A stretch of 41,809 nucleotides of DNA from Bacteroidota bacterium (GTDB lineage: Bacteria > Bacteroidota > Bacteroidia > Bacteroidales > Paludibacteraceae). Of this stretch, positions 15,820-25,257 are shown piece by piece. The stretch spans positions 1 through 41,809 of the forward strand of contig JAFNAV010000025.1 in NCBI GenBank assembly GCA_017860345.1, read 5' to 3'. Numbering within the stretch: position 1 is the stretch's first letter; each line of letters opens with the position of its first letter. Below the pieces are notes generated by a model. It was given only the letters and a program-made list of their open reading frames with translations. It was not told where the DNA came from and made no database searches. A program made the translations under genes and the position numbers.

Positions 15820-16887
15820 ATGCATATAAATTCAGAGAGCATAATCGGTTGGTATCAGCGTCACAAAAGAGATTTGCCATGGCGCAATACCTCCGACCCG
15901 TATAAAATATGGATTTCGGAAATAATACTTCAGCAAACGCGCGTAAATCAGGGACTTGAATACTATTTGAGATTTGTTGACAGATTTCCGGACGTAAAAA
16001 CACTGGCTGCGGCCGAGCTTGACGAAGTGCTCAGGTACTGGCAGGGACTTGGGTATTACTCGCGGGCGCGGAATTTACATAAAGCTGCTTGCCAGATAAA
16101 CTCAATGTATAATGGTGTGTTTCCTGATGATTATCAGCAAATTCTTGGACTTGCCGGCGTGGGTAAATATACAGCGGCGGCAGTTAGCTCACTGGCTTTT
16201 AATGCTGCTTATGCGGTGGTCGACGGAAATGTTTACAGGGTGTTGTCGCGTTTGTTTGGAGTTGATACTCCTATCGATAGTACTACCGGGATTAAGGAAT
16301 TTTCGGAGCTTGCTCAGCAGTTTCTGGATAAATCAGACCCCGGTATGCACAATCAGGCTTTGATGGAGTTTGGTGCATTGCAATGTGTTCCTGTTTCGCC
16401 CCGCTGCGAGCTTTGTCCCGTTTCTGCTCATTGTGTAGCCTTCAAAACAGATGCAGTAAGCCAGTTGCCCGTAAAAACTACTAAAGTAAAAGTTAAAAAT
16501 CGTTTTTTAAACTATCTTTATATTGAGTATAATGGCAAAACATTTATACAGAGGCGCGAAGAAAATGACATCTGGAAAAACCTGTATGAGTTTCCGCTTA
16601 TTGAGTCGGACAAACTGCTTGCTACAGAGGAGTTGTTATCTCATCCGCTATTTATTGAAATTTTCGATGGCATAAGCGAGGTTGTTATAGTTACAACATC
16701 GGCTGTTCGTAAGCATATACTTACACACAGGCATATTTATGCTACATTTACAACAATCAAAATTAATGAAACAAACAGTTATCTGAGCAGACTCACCAAA
16801 GTGGCTAACGCTGACTTGGATCGTTATGCTTTCTCCAGACTTACGATGCTGTTTCTTGAAGATAGATATAAAACTCTGCTGGAATAA
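15820..16887 (+). CDS. mutY: A/G-specific adenine DNA glycosylase MutY
   Basis: 355 residues, typical MutY length. Catalytic Glu34 lies in WISEIILQQT, the helix-hairpin-helix is LAGVGKYTAA (~111-120) and the catalytic Asp135 is in VVDGNVYRVLSR. The iron-sulfur cluster ligands are Cys189, Cys196, Cys199 and Cys205 (C-x6-C-x2-C-x5-C). The C-terminal NUDIX-like domain (RREENDIWKNLYEFPLIE) recognises 8-oxoG. It removes adenine mispaired with 8-oxoguanine. Divergent from the thioredoxin-like gene. Confidence 0.95.
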   Translation: MHINSESIIGWYQRHKRDLPWRNTSDPYKIWISEIILQQTRVNQGLEYYLRFVDRFPDVKTLAAAELDEVLRYWQGLGYYSRARNLHKAACQINSMYNGVFPDDYQQILGLAGVGKYTAAAVSSLAFNAAYAVVDGNVYRVLSRLFGVDTPIDSTTGIKEFSELAQQFLDKSDPGMHNQALMEFGALQCVPVSPRCELCPVSAHCVAFKTDAVSQLPVKTTKVKVKNRFLNYLYIEYNGKTFIQRREENDIWKNLYEFPLIESDKLLATEELLSHPLFIEIFDGISEVVIVTTSAVRKHILTHRHIYATFTTIKINETNSYLSRLTKVANADLDRYAFSRLTMLFLEDRYKTLLE

Positions 16888-16928
16888 GCGGTTTTCGCTA
16901 CAGCCTGATATACGCTTTATATAAGGCT

Positions 16929-17759
16929 TTAGTGGTTGTAAAGAAGTTTTATTTTTTCAATTCTGATGGTTGCTTTTTCGGCATCTTTTTGCAATTGCTT
17001 TGTTTCCTTCAGCAAGGATGCAAACTGATAAGTAGCGCCGATGGCTTTTGCATCCTGAGGCAGCAGGGTATATGAGTAGCTGCTGTTTCCGGTTAATGTT
17101 ATTTTAATCGGTTTGCCGGTATGAGCGCTTATAAATGCTGCCAGACCGTTGTCGTCGGCATTACGGAAGGTTAGTGTTTCGTAGTGCGCTCCACCATCGT
17201 CGAAAGCATGAAAAACTCCGCTGCGCTGCAAACTATCTGTTTGTTGGCTCAAATTGCCGGTACTTACTTTAATGCTATGATGATTTATTTTTCGGCCGGT
17301 ATAGTTGCTTACCAAATAAGTATCGCCATTTTCATCTACAGAATATTTCAGGTAATTGCGTCCGGCATTTTGCTCGGTGGTCTGTGTTTTGTACACGTAA
17401 TTTCCTGTTTCCTGATATTTTTCGTTTTTTTCAAGTTTAAAATTCACTTTGAGAGAGTCGAGCTGTTTTGTTTTCGGGGGAAGCAACTGACCGCATTGTA
17501 TCAAAACCAAGGCCGATTCCCGTCTTACAATAGTGTCGGCGTAGGCGGCAGCCACCTTACGTCGGGATACAAGCCGCGGATAGGTTTTGTGTAAACTGTC
17601 GATAACTGAATTGGCCGATTTGTAATCGTTGGCAGCAATGAGTTGCTCAATGTTTTCGAGTAGCTTATCGGCTTGTTGTTCTTCTTTTTTACGGCCGTTG
17701 CACGACGAAAGCAACAGCACAAAACTCAATACCACCAGAGGAAATAACTTTTTTATCAT
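16929..17759 (-). CDS. Lipoprotein of unknown function
   Basis: 276 residues. Lipoprotein signal ends at Cys20 (LLLSSC), followed by a charged NGRKKEEQQ stretch. The first ~110 residues are helical with TPR-like heptads (LIAANDYKSANSVIDSLHKTY). The middle is beta-rich (YLVSNYTGRKINHHSIKVST) and the C-terminus is a predicted coiled coil (LLKETKQLQKDAEKATIRIE). I do not recognise the family. It lies 37 bp upstream of a leftward barrel gene's stop and convergent with mutY. Confidence 0.6.
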   Translation of the reverse strand: MIKKLFPLVVLSFVLLLSSCNGRKKEEQQADKLLENIEQLIAANDYKSANSVIDSLHKTYPRLVSRRKVAAAYADTIVRRESALVLIQCGQLLPPKTKQLDSLKVNFKLEKNEKYQETGNYVYKTQTTEQNAGRNYLKYSVDENGDTYLVSNYTGRKINHHSIKVSTGNLSQQTDSLQRSGVFHAFDDGGAHYETLTFRNADDNGLAAFISAHTGKPIKITLTGNSSYSYTLLPQDAKAIGATYQFASLLKETKQLQKDAEKATIRIEKIKLLYNH

Positions 17760-17795
17760 GAATTATTTTTTGTTGAAAAATTTGAAATAGAACCG

Positions 17796-18524
17796 TCAAA
17801 ACTGTAACCCGAACGAGAAATCCATAGCAGCGGGAAAAATTTTAATCGGTTCATTGTATTCGTGGATTCCTTTTTCCACATATTTATCTCCGTCGGCAAC
17901 ACTTGTAAGTATATTTTTGAAGTTTATCTCGGCAAAAAGTTTCAGCTTGTTTGTAATTTTATATTTGGCACCCACACCCGCAAAAAATCCGGCCATACTG
18001 GGGTTTGTTACTCTCATGATATCGTTGTCGGGTACCGTGGTATTTGCGACCGACGACTTGTACTTTTCTTTGGCCGAAAGGATAAATCCGGTCAACAACC
18101 CACCTTGCAGATAATAAGAGGTTTTCCCAAGGCCATTAGTTTGCAGTTTAATGCCGAGCGGAATTTCAATCTGACCGTATTTCAGGTTGTAATTATTTCG
18201 AATATTCTCTGTGTTAAGCGACAGACTATCGAAAGCATAACCTCCGAAAGTATTATAGCTGATAGCTGAAACCACCGATAAAACACTGTTAACCTCGTAT
18301 TCGGCAGTTATGCCTAATCCTAAATTAAGAGCAGCTCCGTCGGCTATAGCATCGTTATGATTAATCTTTACCCAGGTAACTGATGGCGTTATTTTGAAAC
18401 CGAAAGTCAGATTTTCGAGGGCAGCCTTGCCGGAATCTCCACCACGTACAGGTCCGTCTTTGTATTGACCCATTGTGCTGATTGAGATAAAGAGGAGCAA
18501 TAACAGTTTTAATCTTTGTTGCAT
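17796..18524 (-). CDS. Outer-membrane beta-barrel protein (OMP_b-brl_2 / PorT-like)
   Basis: 242 residues with a signal peptide (MQQRLKLLLLLFISISTMGQ). The mature part alternates aromatic and polar residues as in an eight-stranded barrel (GFKITPSVTWVKINHND, LGLGITAEYEVNSVLSVVSA, GIKLQTNGLGKTSYYLQGG) and ends in aromatic FSFGLQF. I start at ATG 18522-18524 rather than at 18626, since only this gives a signal peptide at the N-terminus. Function unknown; the PF13568 group includes PorT-related proteins. Confidence 0.75.
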   Translation of the reverse strand: MQQRLKLLLLLFISISTMGQYKDGPVRGGDSGKAALENLTFGFKITPSVTWVKINHNDAIADGAALNLGLGITAEYEVNSVLSVVSAISYNTFGGYAFDSLSLNTENIRNNYNLKYGQIEIPLGIKLQTNGLGKTSYYLQGGLLTGFILSAKEKYKSSVANTTVPDNDIMRVTNPSMAGFFAGVGAKYKITNKLKLFAEINFKNILTSVADGDKYVEKGIHEYNEPIKIFPAAMDFSFGLQF

Positions 18525-18559
18525 AATTTCTTTTTTGAGGATATGTATGAATGTTAGAA

Positions 18560-18590
18560 CAAATTTAATAGTTTTTTTTAATCGACTCAA
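18560..18590 (-). promoter_or_regulatory. Promoter of the barrel gene
   Basis: Minus-strand -33 TTG (18588-18590), a 20-bp spacer and -7 TAAATTTG (18560-18567), about 35 bp before the chosen start at 18524. This supports that start over 18626, which would lie upstream of the promoter. Confidence 0.6.
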
Positions 18591-18764
18591 CTTTTTTTGT
18601 ATAAAGCTGCTTTTTACTTTTGCCAAGACGTTTTTCAGCAGTTGTATTTTAGATAATAACGTTTCAGCAGTATTTTTTATTTCTCAAAGATTGTTCCAGA
18701 ATTAAAAATAATTGTAAATACAAATGTTTTTTAAATCATATATCATTAGTTTGTATAAATTAAA

Positions 18765-18772
18765 TATCTTTG
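18765..18772 (+). promoter_or_regulatory. -7 box of the exopolysaccharide operon
   Basis: TATCTTTG, about 32 bp before the first wza-like gene. It is the only convincing promoter I see before the wza-wza-wzc-gmd-fcl run. The -33 box is not clear. Confidence 0.5.
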
Positions 18773-18804
18773 CATCTATGTTTTTTATGTAAAAAATTTA
18801 TTCA

Positions 18805-19590
18805 ATGCTCAGACGTTTAAAGAAAATACCATTTGTCTTTGTTACGTGTTGTCTGTTTTTGTCGTCCTGTATTACATCGGGCAAAATTAATTATATGCAG
18901 TCGCCGGGCTTTAATATACCAGCGTATAAAGACAGCATTTCTTTCGAAGATTATCGTTTGAGGGTAGGGGATAGAATTTTTGTAAAAGTATATTCTACCG
19001 ATAATCAGACTAATGCGTTGTTTAACGGAGTTGGCGGTAGTACGCAATCGATGATTTCGGGAGGGGGAGCTTCTGACTTGTACACCTATGCGGTAGAGAG
19101 AGACGGAAGCATTAATTTCCCTATGATTGGAGCCATTCCCATGTCGGGTAAAACTGTGCGCGAAGCTACTATTACCCTCGAAAAATCCATAGAACCTCTG
19201 TTTCGCTTCAGTACGGTAGAGCTGCGGGTCATTAACCGTAATTTTAGCGTATTGGGTAGCGGCCGGTCAGCATATTTTGCATTACCGCAAGAAAAAATTA
19301 ATATATTTAAGGCATTGGCTATGGCTGGCGATGTAGGTATATACAGTGACCGGAGCAGGGTGCGCATTTTAAGAGAAACTGACAAAGGACCGATTATTAA
19401 ACAGTTTGACCTCCGAAGCGCTGATATTATTCATTCCGAGTTTTACTATATCGAGCCTAATGATGTCATTTATATTCAACCACTCAACGAACAGTTTTTC
19501 AGTATAACCAATTTTACTGGGCTTATTTCAACGGTGGTGTCTACTTTTTCGTTTGGAGTACTGATTGTCGACCTTTTTAAAAAAAATTAA
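18805..19590 (+). CDS. Polysaccharide export lipoprotein, Wza-like (first copy)
   Basis: 261 residues. Lipoprotein signal with lipobox LSSC. The Poly_export domain starts at ~45 (DYRLRVGDRIFVKVYS) and contains DLYTYAVERDGSINFPMIG, the usual exporter signature; an SLBB-like segment follows (~150-200) and the tail has a hydrophobic segment near residue 240 (GLISTVVSTFSFGVLIVDLF). It is probably the outer-membrane pore for export of the capsule or exopolysaccharide. First gene of the operon; a paralog follows 34 bp downstream. Confidence 0.85.
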   Translation: MLRRLKKIPFVFVTCCLFLSSCITSGKINYMQSPGFNIPAYKDSISFEDYRLRVGDRIFVKVYSTDNQTNALFNGVGGSTQSMISGGGASDLYTYAVERDGSINFPMIGAIPMSGKTVREATITLEKSIEPLFRFSTVELRVINRNFSVLGSGRSAYFALPQEKINIFKALAMAGDVGIYSDRSRVRILRETDKGPIIKQFDLRSADIIHSEFYYIEPNDVIYIQPLNEQFFSITNFTGLISTVVSTFSFGVLIVDLFKKN

Positions 19591-19624
19591 TCACCTGATG
19601 TATCAAAATAAAGCAGACAACTAA

Positions 19625-20383
19625 ATGAAAATGAGTAAACTTTACATATTGATTCTCGGGGTGATGTCGTTCACGGTAACTTCGTGTTACAACTATCGCA
19701 GTATAGGTATGTTGCAGGATAAAAACCGTTCTTTACCGGTTTATCCAAAAGCTGAATATGCTGATTACAAACTCAGAGTGAATGATGAAATAATATACAG
19801 GCTTATCACTTCCGACGAAACAATATCCCGGCTTATAGCTACAGGCGCAAGTGCGGGCGGTGGGCAAAATATTTTATCGTACCGGATTTATCCCGATGGT
19901 ACGGTAGATTTGCCTTTTATTAAAAGTATTCGCGTTGGTGGACTTACCCTTAAAGAGGCTTCGCAGGTTATTGAAACTCGTTTCAGAGAACTGATACCCG
20001 ATGCTGTGGTTAAAGTAAGTATGGCTAATAAAACATTTACGGTAATAGGCGAGGCCGGAACAGGAGTTTATGTAATTGATCGTGATAGGTTTACCATATA
20101 CCAGGCTCTTTCCATGTCGGGCGAATTGAAGCATTCGGGCGATTTTAAACACGTGAAAATACTCCGTGAAGGCGATAAGGGTACTGAAGTACTCGAATTT
20201 GATATTCGTTCCATAAGTGTTGTTGAATCAAAGTATTACTACATCTACCCTAATGATATTATATATGTTCAACGGGCAGCCTCCAGTTTTTATAAAGTAG
20301 AAAATTCATGGAGTAGTTTTATGACCGTTATTACGTCTACCTTGTCTTTATTGTTTACTGTTTTGTATTTCAATAAAAACTAA
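19625..20383 (+). CDS. Polysaccharide export lipoprotein, Wza-like (second copy)
   Basis: 252 residues, clear paralog of the gene before it: lipobox VTSC, DYKLRVNDEIIYRLIT, ILSYRIYPDGTVDLPFIKSI, an SLBB-like stretch and a C-terminal hydrophobic segment. ATG 19631 (MSKLYILILG) is an alternative start, two codons shorter. It probably shares export duties or forms a hetero-oligomer with the first copy; this is inference from tandem placement. The same operon continues with the Wzc-like kinase. Confidence 0.85.
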   Translation: MKMSKLYILILGVMSFTVTSCYNYRSIGMLQDKNRSLPVYPKAEYADYKLRVNDEIIYRLITSDETISRLIATGASAGGGQNILSYRIYPDGTVDLPFIKSIRVGGLTLKEASQVIETRFRELIPDAVVKVSMANKTFTVIGEAGTGVYVIDRDRFTIYQALSMSGELKHSGDFKHVKILREGDKGTEVLEFDIRSISVVESKYYYIYPNDIIYVQRAASSFYKVENSWSSFMTVITSTLSLLFTVLYFNKN

Positions 20384-20439
20384 TGGTTTCAATTTACTGT
20401 TTACTTTTTTACCGGAAGAAAAATTTTCGTTAACGACAC

Positions 20440-22842
20440 TTGCTTATGGATCAGAATAAGAACAAAGAGAAATCATTTGTTGATGAAGAAGAATCGGGTT
20501 TTGACATTATGGAGTGGGTAGCTGCGTTTCTGCATTACTGGTATTTATTTTTGATAGGCATCATTATATCGCTGGGACTTGCAAGCCTCCAAAACCGGAA
20601 GTGGATACCTTCGTACAAATCTTCGGGCACCATGATTATTGAAGAATACCGTACCTCCAGCAATACACAGGCATTGATGCAGGGTTTTGGTGTTCAGGCT
20701 GGGTATAAAAATGTTGACAATCAGGTTATTATGCTTGGTTCTTATGATCTTATTTCAAAAGTGGTCGACAGCTTGCCGCAGTTGCAGGTAGAGTATATCT
20801 CCAAAGGGAAATTCAAAACACGTAATCTTTACAATGCCTCGCCAATTCAAATTGCTACTAATTATATTTCGCCCGATGCTTATGGTTTGCTGTTTAAAAT
20901 ACGCATCAATGGCGATGGGAGCTATACGATAACGGTAGATGACAATAAAAAATTTGATGACTTCAAACTCGAAGGAAGAATTAATGAGCCATTATCCAAT
21001 AATCTTTTTTTTATAACTGTTTATAATACATATGTTTTTCACGATAAAAAGGAATTGTATTTCAGGTTTGTAGACAAGGAGTCGCTCGTGGCCGATTTTA
21101 TGGGTCGACTTAATTTTCAGTATGTAGTTGAGGGTTCGTCGGTACTCGAAGTGTCGCTGGTAAGTCAAACGCCGGAGCGGGATGTGGACTTCATCAATAA
21201 ACTATGCAATACTTTTTTGGCCGATAATCTGGAAAGAAAAAACGATGCTGCGAATAAAACCATAAAATTTATTGATACGCAGCTCGAAAATGTTTCAAAG
21301 TCACTGGCCGTTTCGCAGGACGAAATGACCAATTTCAGACAAAAAAATCAAATTGTTGACGTATCTACACATGCAGGCGAGTTGTTAGGTAAAGCTACTC
21401 AGTTCGATACTGAACTATCAGCATTGAAACTGCGGGAGCAATACTTGAACTATCTGACCGACTATCTGAAAACAAATCTTGAAGATGGTTCGGTAGTGGC
21501 TCCATCGAGCCTTGGGCTGAACGAACCGATGCTCATGAGTCTGGTTACGCAGATTAATGATCTGAACCTGAAAAGGGACGAATTGAGCGAAAAAAACATG
21601 TACTACAGTAAGTATACCCGCGATATTGAAAATGTAAAGACTGCTATCAACGAAGTAGTGAAGAGCATGAAAGCTGCCTTAAATATTGAAAAGAATGATT
21701 TCTATAAACGGTCGGCTCTGGTGCAAAAGCAGATTAATGAATTGCCGGATAAGGAAATTGAGATGGTGTCGATAGAGCGGCGGTACAAGATGGATGACAA
21801 CTACTATACATTCTTCTTGCAAAAACGAGCTGAAGCACAGATACTTAAATCGTCGAACACGCCGGATAATAATGTGCTGGACCGTGCCCGTACAATCAGC
21901 ATGACCAATGGAGACACGCAGTCGAAAACGACGATGATGTTTTTGCTCTTTGGGCTGCTTATTCCAGCAGTTGTGGTATTGCTCAAGGAATTGCTCAATG
22001 GCACTATACGCTCTACCAAGGATGTTGAAAAAAATTCTCCGTATCCGCTTATTGGTATGGTGCGTCATACGCAAAGTGTCGACCCATTGCTTATATCTAA
22101 TAATCCACGTTCGTCGTTTACCGAGATGTTCAGGGTAATACGTACCAGAGTTGAGTTTCTGCTGCAACGCAAAAAAGACATGATGATTATGATAACATCG
22201 GGTGAGTCGGGCGACGGAAAAACTTACTTCTGTGTGAATCTGGCATCGATTTACGCCATGGCAAGCCCCAGTACCATATTGGTTGATATGGATATAAGAA
22301 AACCCAGCATCAATAAAAGTTTTAATATTGACAATACCGACGGGGTAACAAACTTTATTGTTGGGCAGTGCGAACTTGATGATGTTATTCTCCGGTTGCC
22401 GGGTATTAATTTTGATATTTTACCTGCCGGTACCGTGCCACCCAATGCAGGCGAGCTAATTCGCTCCGAAAAACTTCAGGAAATGTTTGCCGAATTGCGT
22501 CGTCGTTATGATTATGTTATTGTGGATACAAGCCCTATTGGTATTGTAGCCGATGCTTACTCGCTGGCTCACATGGCCGATATAAATCTTTTTGTAGTTA
22601 GAAACGAGAAAACAAATAAGGGATTCTTCAAGCGGTTGACTGCTCAGCTCAAAGCTGATAATCTGGATAATGTATATACCATTATGAACGATATTAGTAT
22701 CGATGAAAATAAATATTCTAAATATACATCTAAGAGATATACTTATGGTTATGGGTATGGTTATGGGGCTTATACCTCGAAACGAAATAAAGACCTGTCG
22801 GACAAATACTTCCAGTATTATCAGGACGACAGAGATTTGTAA
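20440..22842 (+). CDS. wzc: Wzc-like BY-kinase with Wzz chain-length domain
   Basis: 800 residues. N-terminal Wzz domain flanked by two TM segments (about residues 28-48 and 490-512) with coiled coil between. The cytoplasmic tyrosine-kinase domain has Walker A ESGDGKTY (~588), Walker A' ILVDMDIRKPS (~613) and Walker B YDYVIVDTSP (~693). The C-terminus is a tyrosine cluster (YTYGYGYGYGAYTSKR and further tyrosines), the autophosphorylation tail. It controls polymer length and export with the Wza proteins. ATG 20446 is an alternative start, two codons later. Confidence 0.92.
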   Translation: MLMDQNKNKEKSFVDEEESGFDIMEWVAAFLHYWYLFLIGIIISLGLASLQNRKWIPSYKSSGTMIIEEYRTSSNTQALMQGFGVQAGYKNVDNQVIMLGSYDLISKVVDSLPQLQVEYISKGKFKTRNLYNASPIQIATNYISPDAYGLLFKIRINGDGSYTITVDDNKKFDDFKLEGRINEPLSNNLFFITVYNTYVFHDKKELYFRFVDKESLVADFMGRLNFQYVVEGSSVLEVSLVSQTPERDVDFINKLCNTFLADNLERKNDAANKTIKFIDTQLENVSKSLAVSQDEMTNFRQKNQIVDVSTHAGELLGKATQFDTELSALKLREQYLNYLTDYLKTNLEDGSVVAPSSLGLNEPMLMSLVTQINDLNLKRDELSEKNMYYSKYTRDIENVKTAINEVVKSMKAALNIEKNDFYKRSALVQKQINELPDKEIEMVSIERRYKMDDNYYTFFLQKRAEAQILKSSNTPDNNVLDRARTISMTNGDTQSKTTMMFLLFGLLIPAVVVLLKELLNGTIRSTKDVEKNSPYPLIGMVRHTQSVDPLLISNNPRSSFTEMFRVIRTRVEFLLQRKKDMMIMITSGESGDGKTYFCVNLASIYAMASPSTILVDMDIRKPSINKSFNIDNTDGVTNFIVGQCELDDVILRLPGINFDILPAGTVPPNAGELIRSEKLQEMFAELRRRYDYVIVDTSPIGIVADAYSLAHMADINLFVVRNEKTNKGFFKRLTAQLKADNLDNVYTIMNDISIDENKYSKYTSKRYTYGYGYGYGAYTSKRNKDLSDKYFQYYQDDRDL

Positions 22843-22912
22843 CCGGAAATAAATGATTAATTTTGACCACCATTTTTATATCAAACTATTACAAATTACT
22901 AAAAATTTTAAA

Positions 22913-24061
22913 ATGAAAAAAACAGCTTTAATTACTGGTATAACCGGACAGGATGGAGCTTATCTGGCTGAATTGTTGTTGAAAAAAGGTTACACTGTTC
23001 ATGGGCTTAAACGTCGTTCTTCATTATTCAATACCGACCGGATTGATCACTTGTATCAGGATCCGCATGTCGATAATCGCAATTTGATTCTTCATTATGG
23101 CGATATGACCGATTCAATGAATCTGACACGTATTATACAGGAAACGCAGCCCGATGAAATTTATAACCTGGCTGCTATGAGCCACGTAAAAGTTAGCTTT
23201 GATACACCTGAATATACAGCCAATGCCGATGGTATAGGTACCTTGAGAATACTCGAAGCTGTCCGATTGCTTGGACTTGCTCAAAAAACCCGCATTTATC
23301 AGGCTTCTACGTCTGAGTTATACGGCTTGGTACAGGAAGTTCCTCAAAAAGAAACCACACCTTTTTATCCGCGTTCGCCATACGCAGTGGCCAAAATGTA
23401 TGCTTACTGGATTACGGTGAACTACCGCGAGGCTTATAATATGCACGCAAGTAATGGCATCCTTTTCAACCACGAATCGCCGCTCAGAGGCGAAACTTTT
23501 GTTACCCGCAAAATAACCAGAGCTGCTGCCCGTATAGCTATGGGGATGCAGGATAAGTTGTATCTGGGCAATCTGTCGGCTCAGCGCGACTGGGGACATG
23601 CCAAGGATTATGTGCAGGCCATGTACCTTATTCTTCAGCAAGATAAGCCCGATGATTATGTAATTGCTACCGGTATAACCACCGAAGTCCGTGAGTTTGT
23701 GAGAATGGCTTTTGCTGAAATAGGCATCGGTATTGGTTTCAAAGGTGAGGGCGTGAATGAAAAAGGGCTGATTGAAAGTGTTGATACAGAAAAATTCACT
23801 GAAAGAGTAGGAGCCGAATTTCTCGAAGCGGTTAAATTGATAAAAACACCTGTAGTTGAGGTTGATGCAGCTTACTTCAGACCTACCGAGGTGGAATTGC
23901 TTATTGGTGACCCAACCAAATCAAAATCCAAACTCAACTGGAAACCGGAGTACGACTTGCCTGCTTTGGTGCAGGATATGATGCGTTCTGACGTAAAGGT
24001 GATGAAAAAGGAAACTTATCTGAAAGAAGGAGGGTTCCGTATTTTGAATTATTTTGAGTAA
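22913..24061 (+). CDS. gmd: GDP-mannose 4,6-dehydratase
   Basis: 382 residues. I start at ATG 22913 ([20 protein letters not shown]); an upstream in-frame ATG at 22853 adds 20 residues unlike the family. The Rossmann motif is GITGQDG. The active site has STSELYG with the Ser/Thr and Glu, and [10 protein letters not shown] gives the Tyr-x3-Lys. It converts GDP-mannose to GDP-4-keto-6-deoxymannose, the first step to GDP-L-fucose. The next gene follows 15 bp after the stop. Confidence 0.95.
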   Translation: MKKTALITGITGQDGAYLAELLLKKGYTVHGLKRRSSLFNTDRIDHLYQDPHVDNRNLILHYGDMTDSMNLTRIIQETQPDEIYNLAAMSHVKVSFDTPEYTANADGIGTLRILEAVRLLGLAQKTRIYQASTSELYGLVQEVPQKETTPFYPRSPYAVAKMYAYWITVNYREAYNMHASNGILFNHESPLRGETFVTRKITRAAARIAMGMQDKLYLGNLSAQRDWGHAKDYVQAMYLILQQDKPDDYVIATGITTEVREFVRMAFAEIGIGIGFKGEGVNEKGLIESVDTEKFTERVGAEFLEAVKLIKTPVVEVDAAYFRPTEVELLIGDPTKSKSKLNWKPEYDLPALVQDMMRSDVKVMKKETYLKEGGFRILNYFE

Positions 24062-24076
24062 TCGCCGGAATTGAAT

Positions 24077-25138
24077 ATGGATAAAAATGCTAAAATTTAT
24101 ATAGCCGGACACAACGGAATGGTTGGTTCGGCTATTCAACGAAATCTCGAAGATAAAGGTTACAGGCATATTGTAGTGCGGTCGAGAAATGAGCTGAACC
24201 TGCTGAACGAAAAAGCCGTGGCCGGTTTTTTTGAAGCTGAAAAACCCGAATACGTTGTGTTGGCGGCTGCCAAAGTTGGCGGCATTGTAGCCAACAATAC
24301 CTATCGTGCCCAGTTTATCTACGAAAATCTGATGATTCAGAACCACATCATTCACCAGAGCTATGTACATGGTGTGAAAAAGTTGCTTTTTCTTGGGTCG
24401 TCATGTATTTATCCGCGCATGGCCGAGCAGCCAATTCGCGAAGATGCTTTGCTGACAGGCCTTTTGGAAACTACCAATGAGCCTTATGCAATTGCTAAAA
24501 TAGCAGGAATAAAAATGTGTGAGGCATATCATGCGCAGTACGGATGCAACTTTATATCTATTATGCCAACCAACCTTTACGGACAGAACGATAATTACGA
24601 TTTGGAAAAATCGCATGTGCTTCCGGCATTAATCCGTAAAATGGTGCTTGGTAAGTACCTTGCCGAAGGTAATATTGATGCTCTGAAAAAAGATTTAAAC
24701 CGCTTACCGGTTGAAGGCGTCAGTGGCAATAATACTCCCGATGAAATTATACAAGTATTGGCTAAATATGGTATCAGCGCCAATCATCAGGGCGAGGTAG
24801 CCATCACTTTGTGGGGGAGTGGCTCACCGTTGCGAGAGTTTTTGCATGTAGACGATATGGCCGATGCCAGCGTATTCCTGCTGTTGAACTATGATGCGCC
24901 AGACAGTACTCCTTCGCATGTAAATGCCGGTTATGGCGAGGATATATCTATCAAAGATCTTGCTGAGATTGTAAAAAATACTGTTGGCTATACCGGTAAA
25001 ATTGTATGGGATGCCTCTAAGCCGGATGGTACACCCAAAAAACTCATGGATTCATCTAAACTTTTGAATCTGGGATGGAAACCGGCCATATCGCTCGAAA
25101 AAGGTGTAAATATGGTAGTCCGGAATTATATAAAATAA
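24077..25138 (+). CDS. fcl: GDP-L-fucose synthase (WcaG)
   Basis: 353 residues from ATG 24077; the TTG at 24071 in the same frame is less likely. The NADPH-binding GHNGMVGSA, the SSCIYP segment with the catalytic Ser/Cys, and YAIAKIAG with Tyr-x3-Lys are all present. It epimerises and reduces the Gmd product to GDP-L-fucose. It is longer than the ~320-residue E. coli enzyme because of an extra stretch at about residues 195-240, before the conserved WGSGSPLREF. Confidence 0.95.
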   Translation: MDKNAKIYIAGHNGMVGSAIQRNLEDKGYRHIVVRSRNELNLLNEKAVAGFFEAEKPEYVVLAAAKVGGIVANNTYRAQFIYENLMIQNHIIHQSYVHGVKKLLFLGSSCIYPRMAEQPIREDALLTGLLETTNEPYAIAKIAGIKMCEAYHAQYGCNFISIMPTNLYGQNDNYDLEKSHVLPALIRKMVLGKYLAEGNIDALKKDLNRLPVEGVSGNNTPDEIIQVLAKYGISANHQGEVAITLWGSGSPLREFLHVDDMADASVFLLLNYDAPDSTPSHVNAGYGEDISIKDLAEIVKNTVGYTGKIVWDASKPDGTPKKLMDSSKLLNLGWKPAISLEKGVNMVVRNYIK

Positions 25139-25257
25139 TATGAGTTTATATTTCAGAGAAAGATAAAAAATACTTTTTTTAACGTGCATATAATCTGTAG
25201 TTGTTGTTTGCAGGTTAGGCTTTTATGCAGATATATAATATAAAATATCACTAAAAA

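Noticed and set aside
22853..22912. Longer N-terminus for gmd
   Set aside because: The added 20 residues are not like the family; [15 protein letters not shown] is the canonical start.
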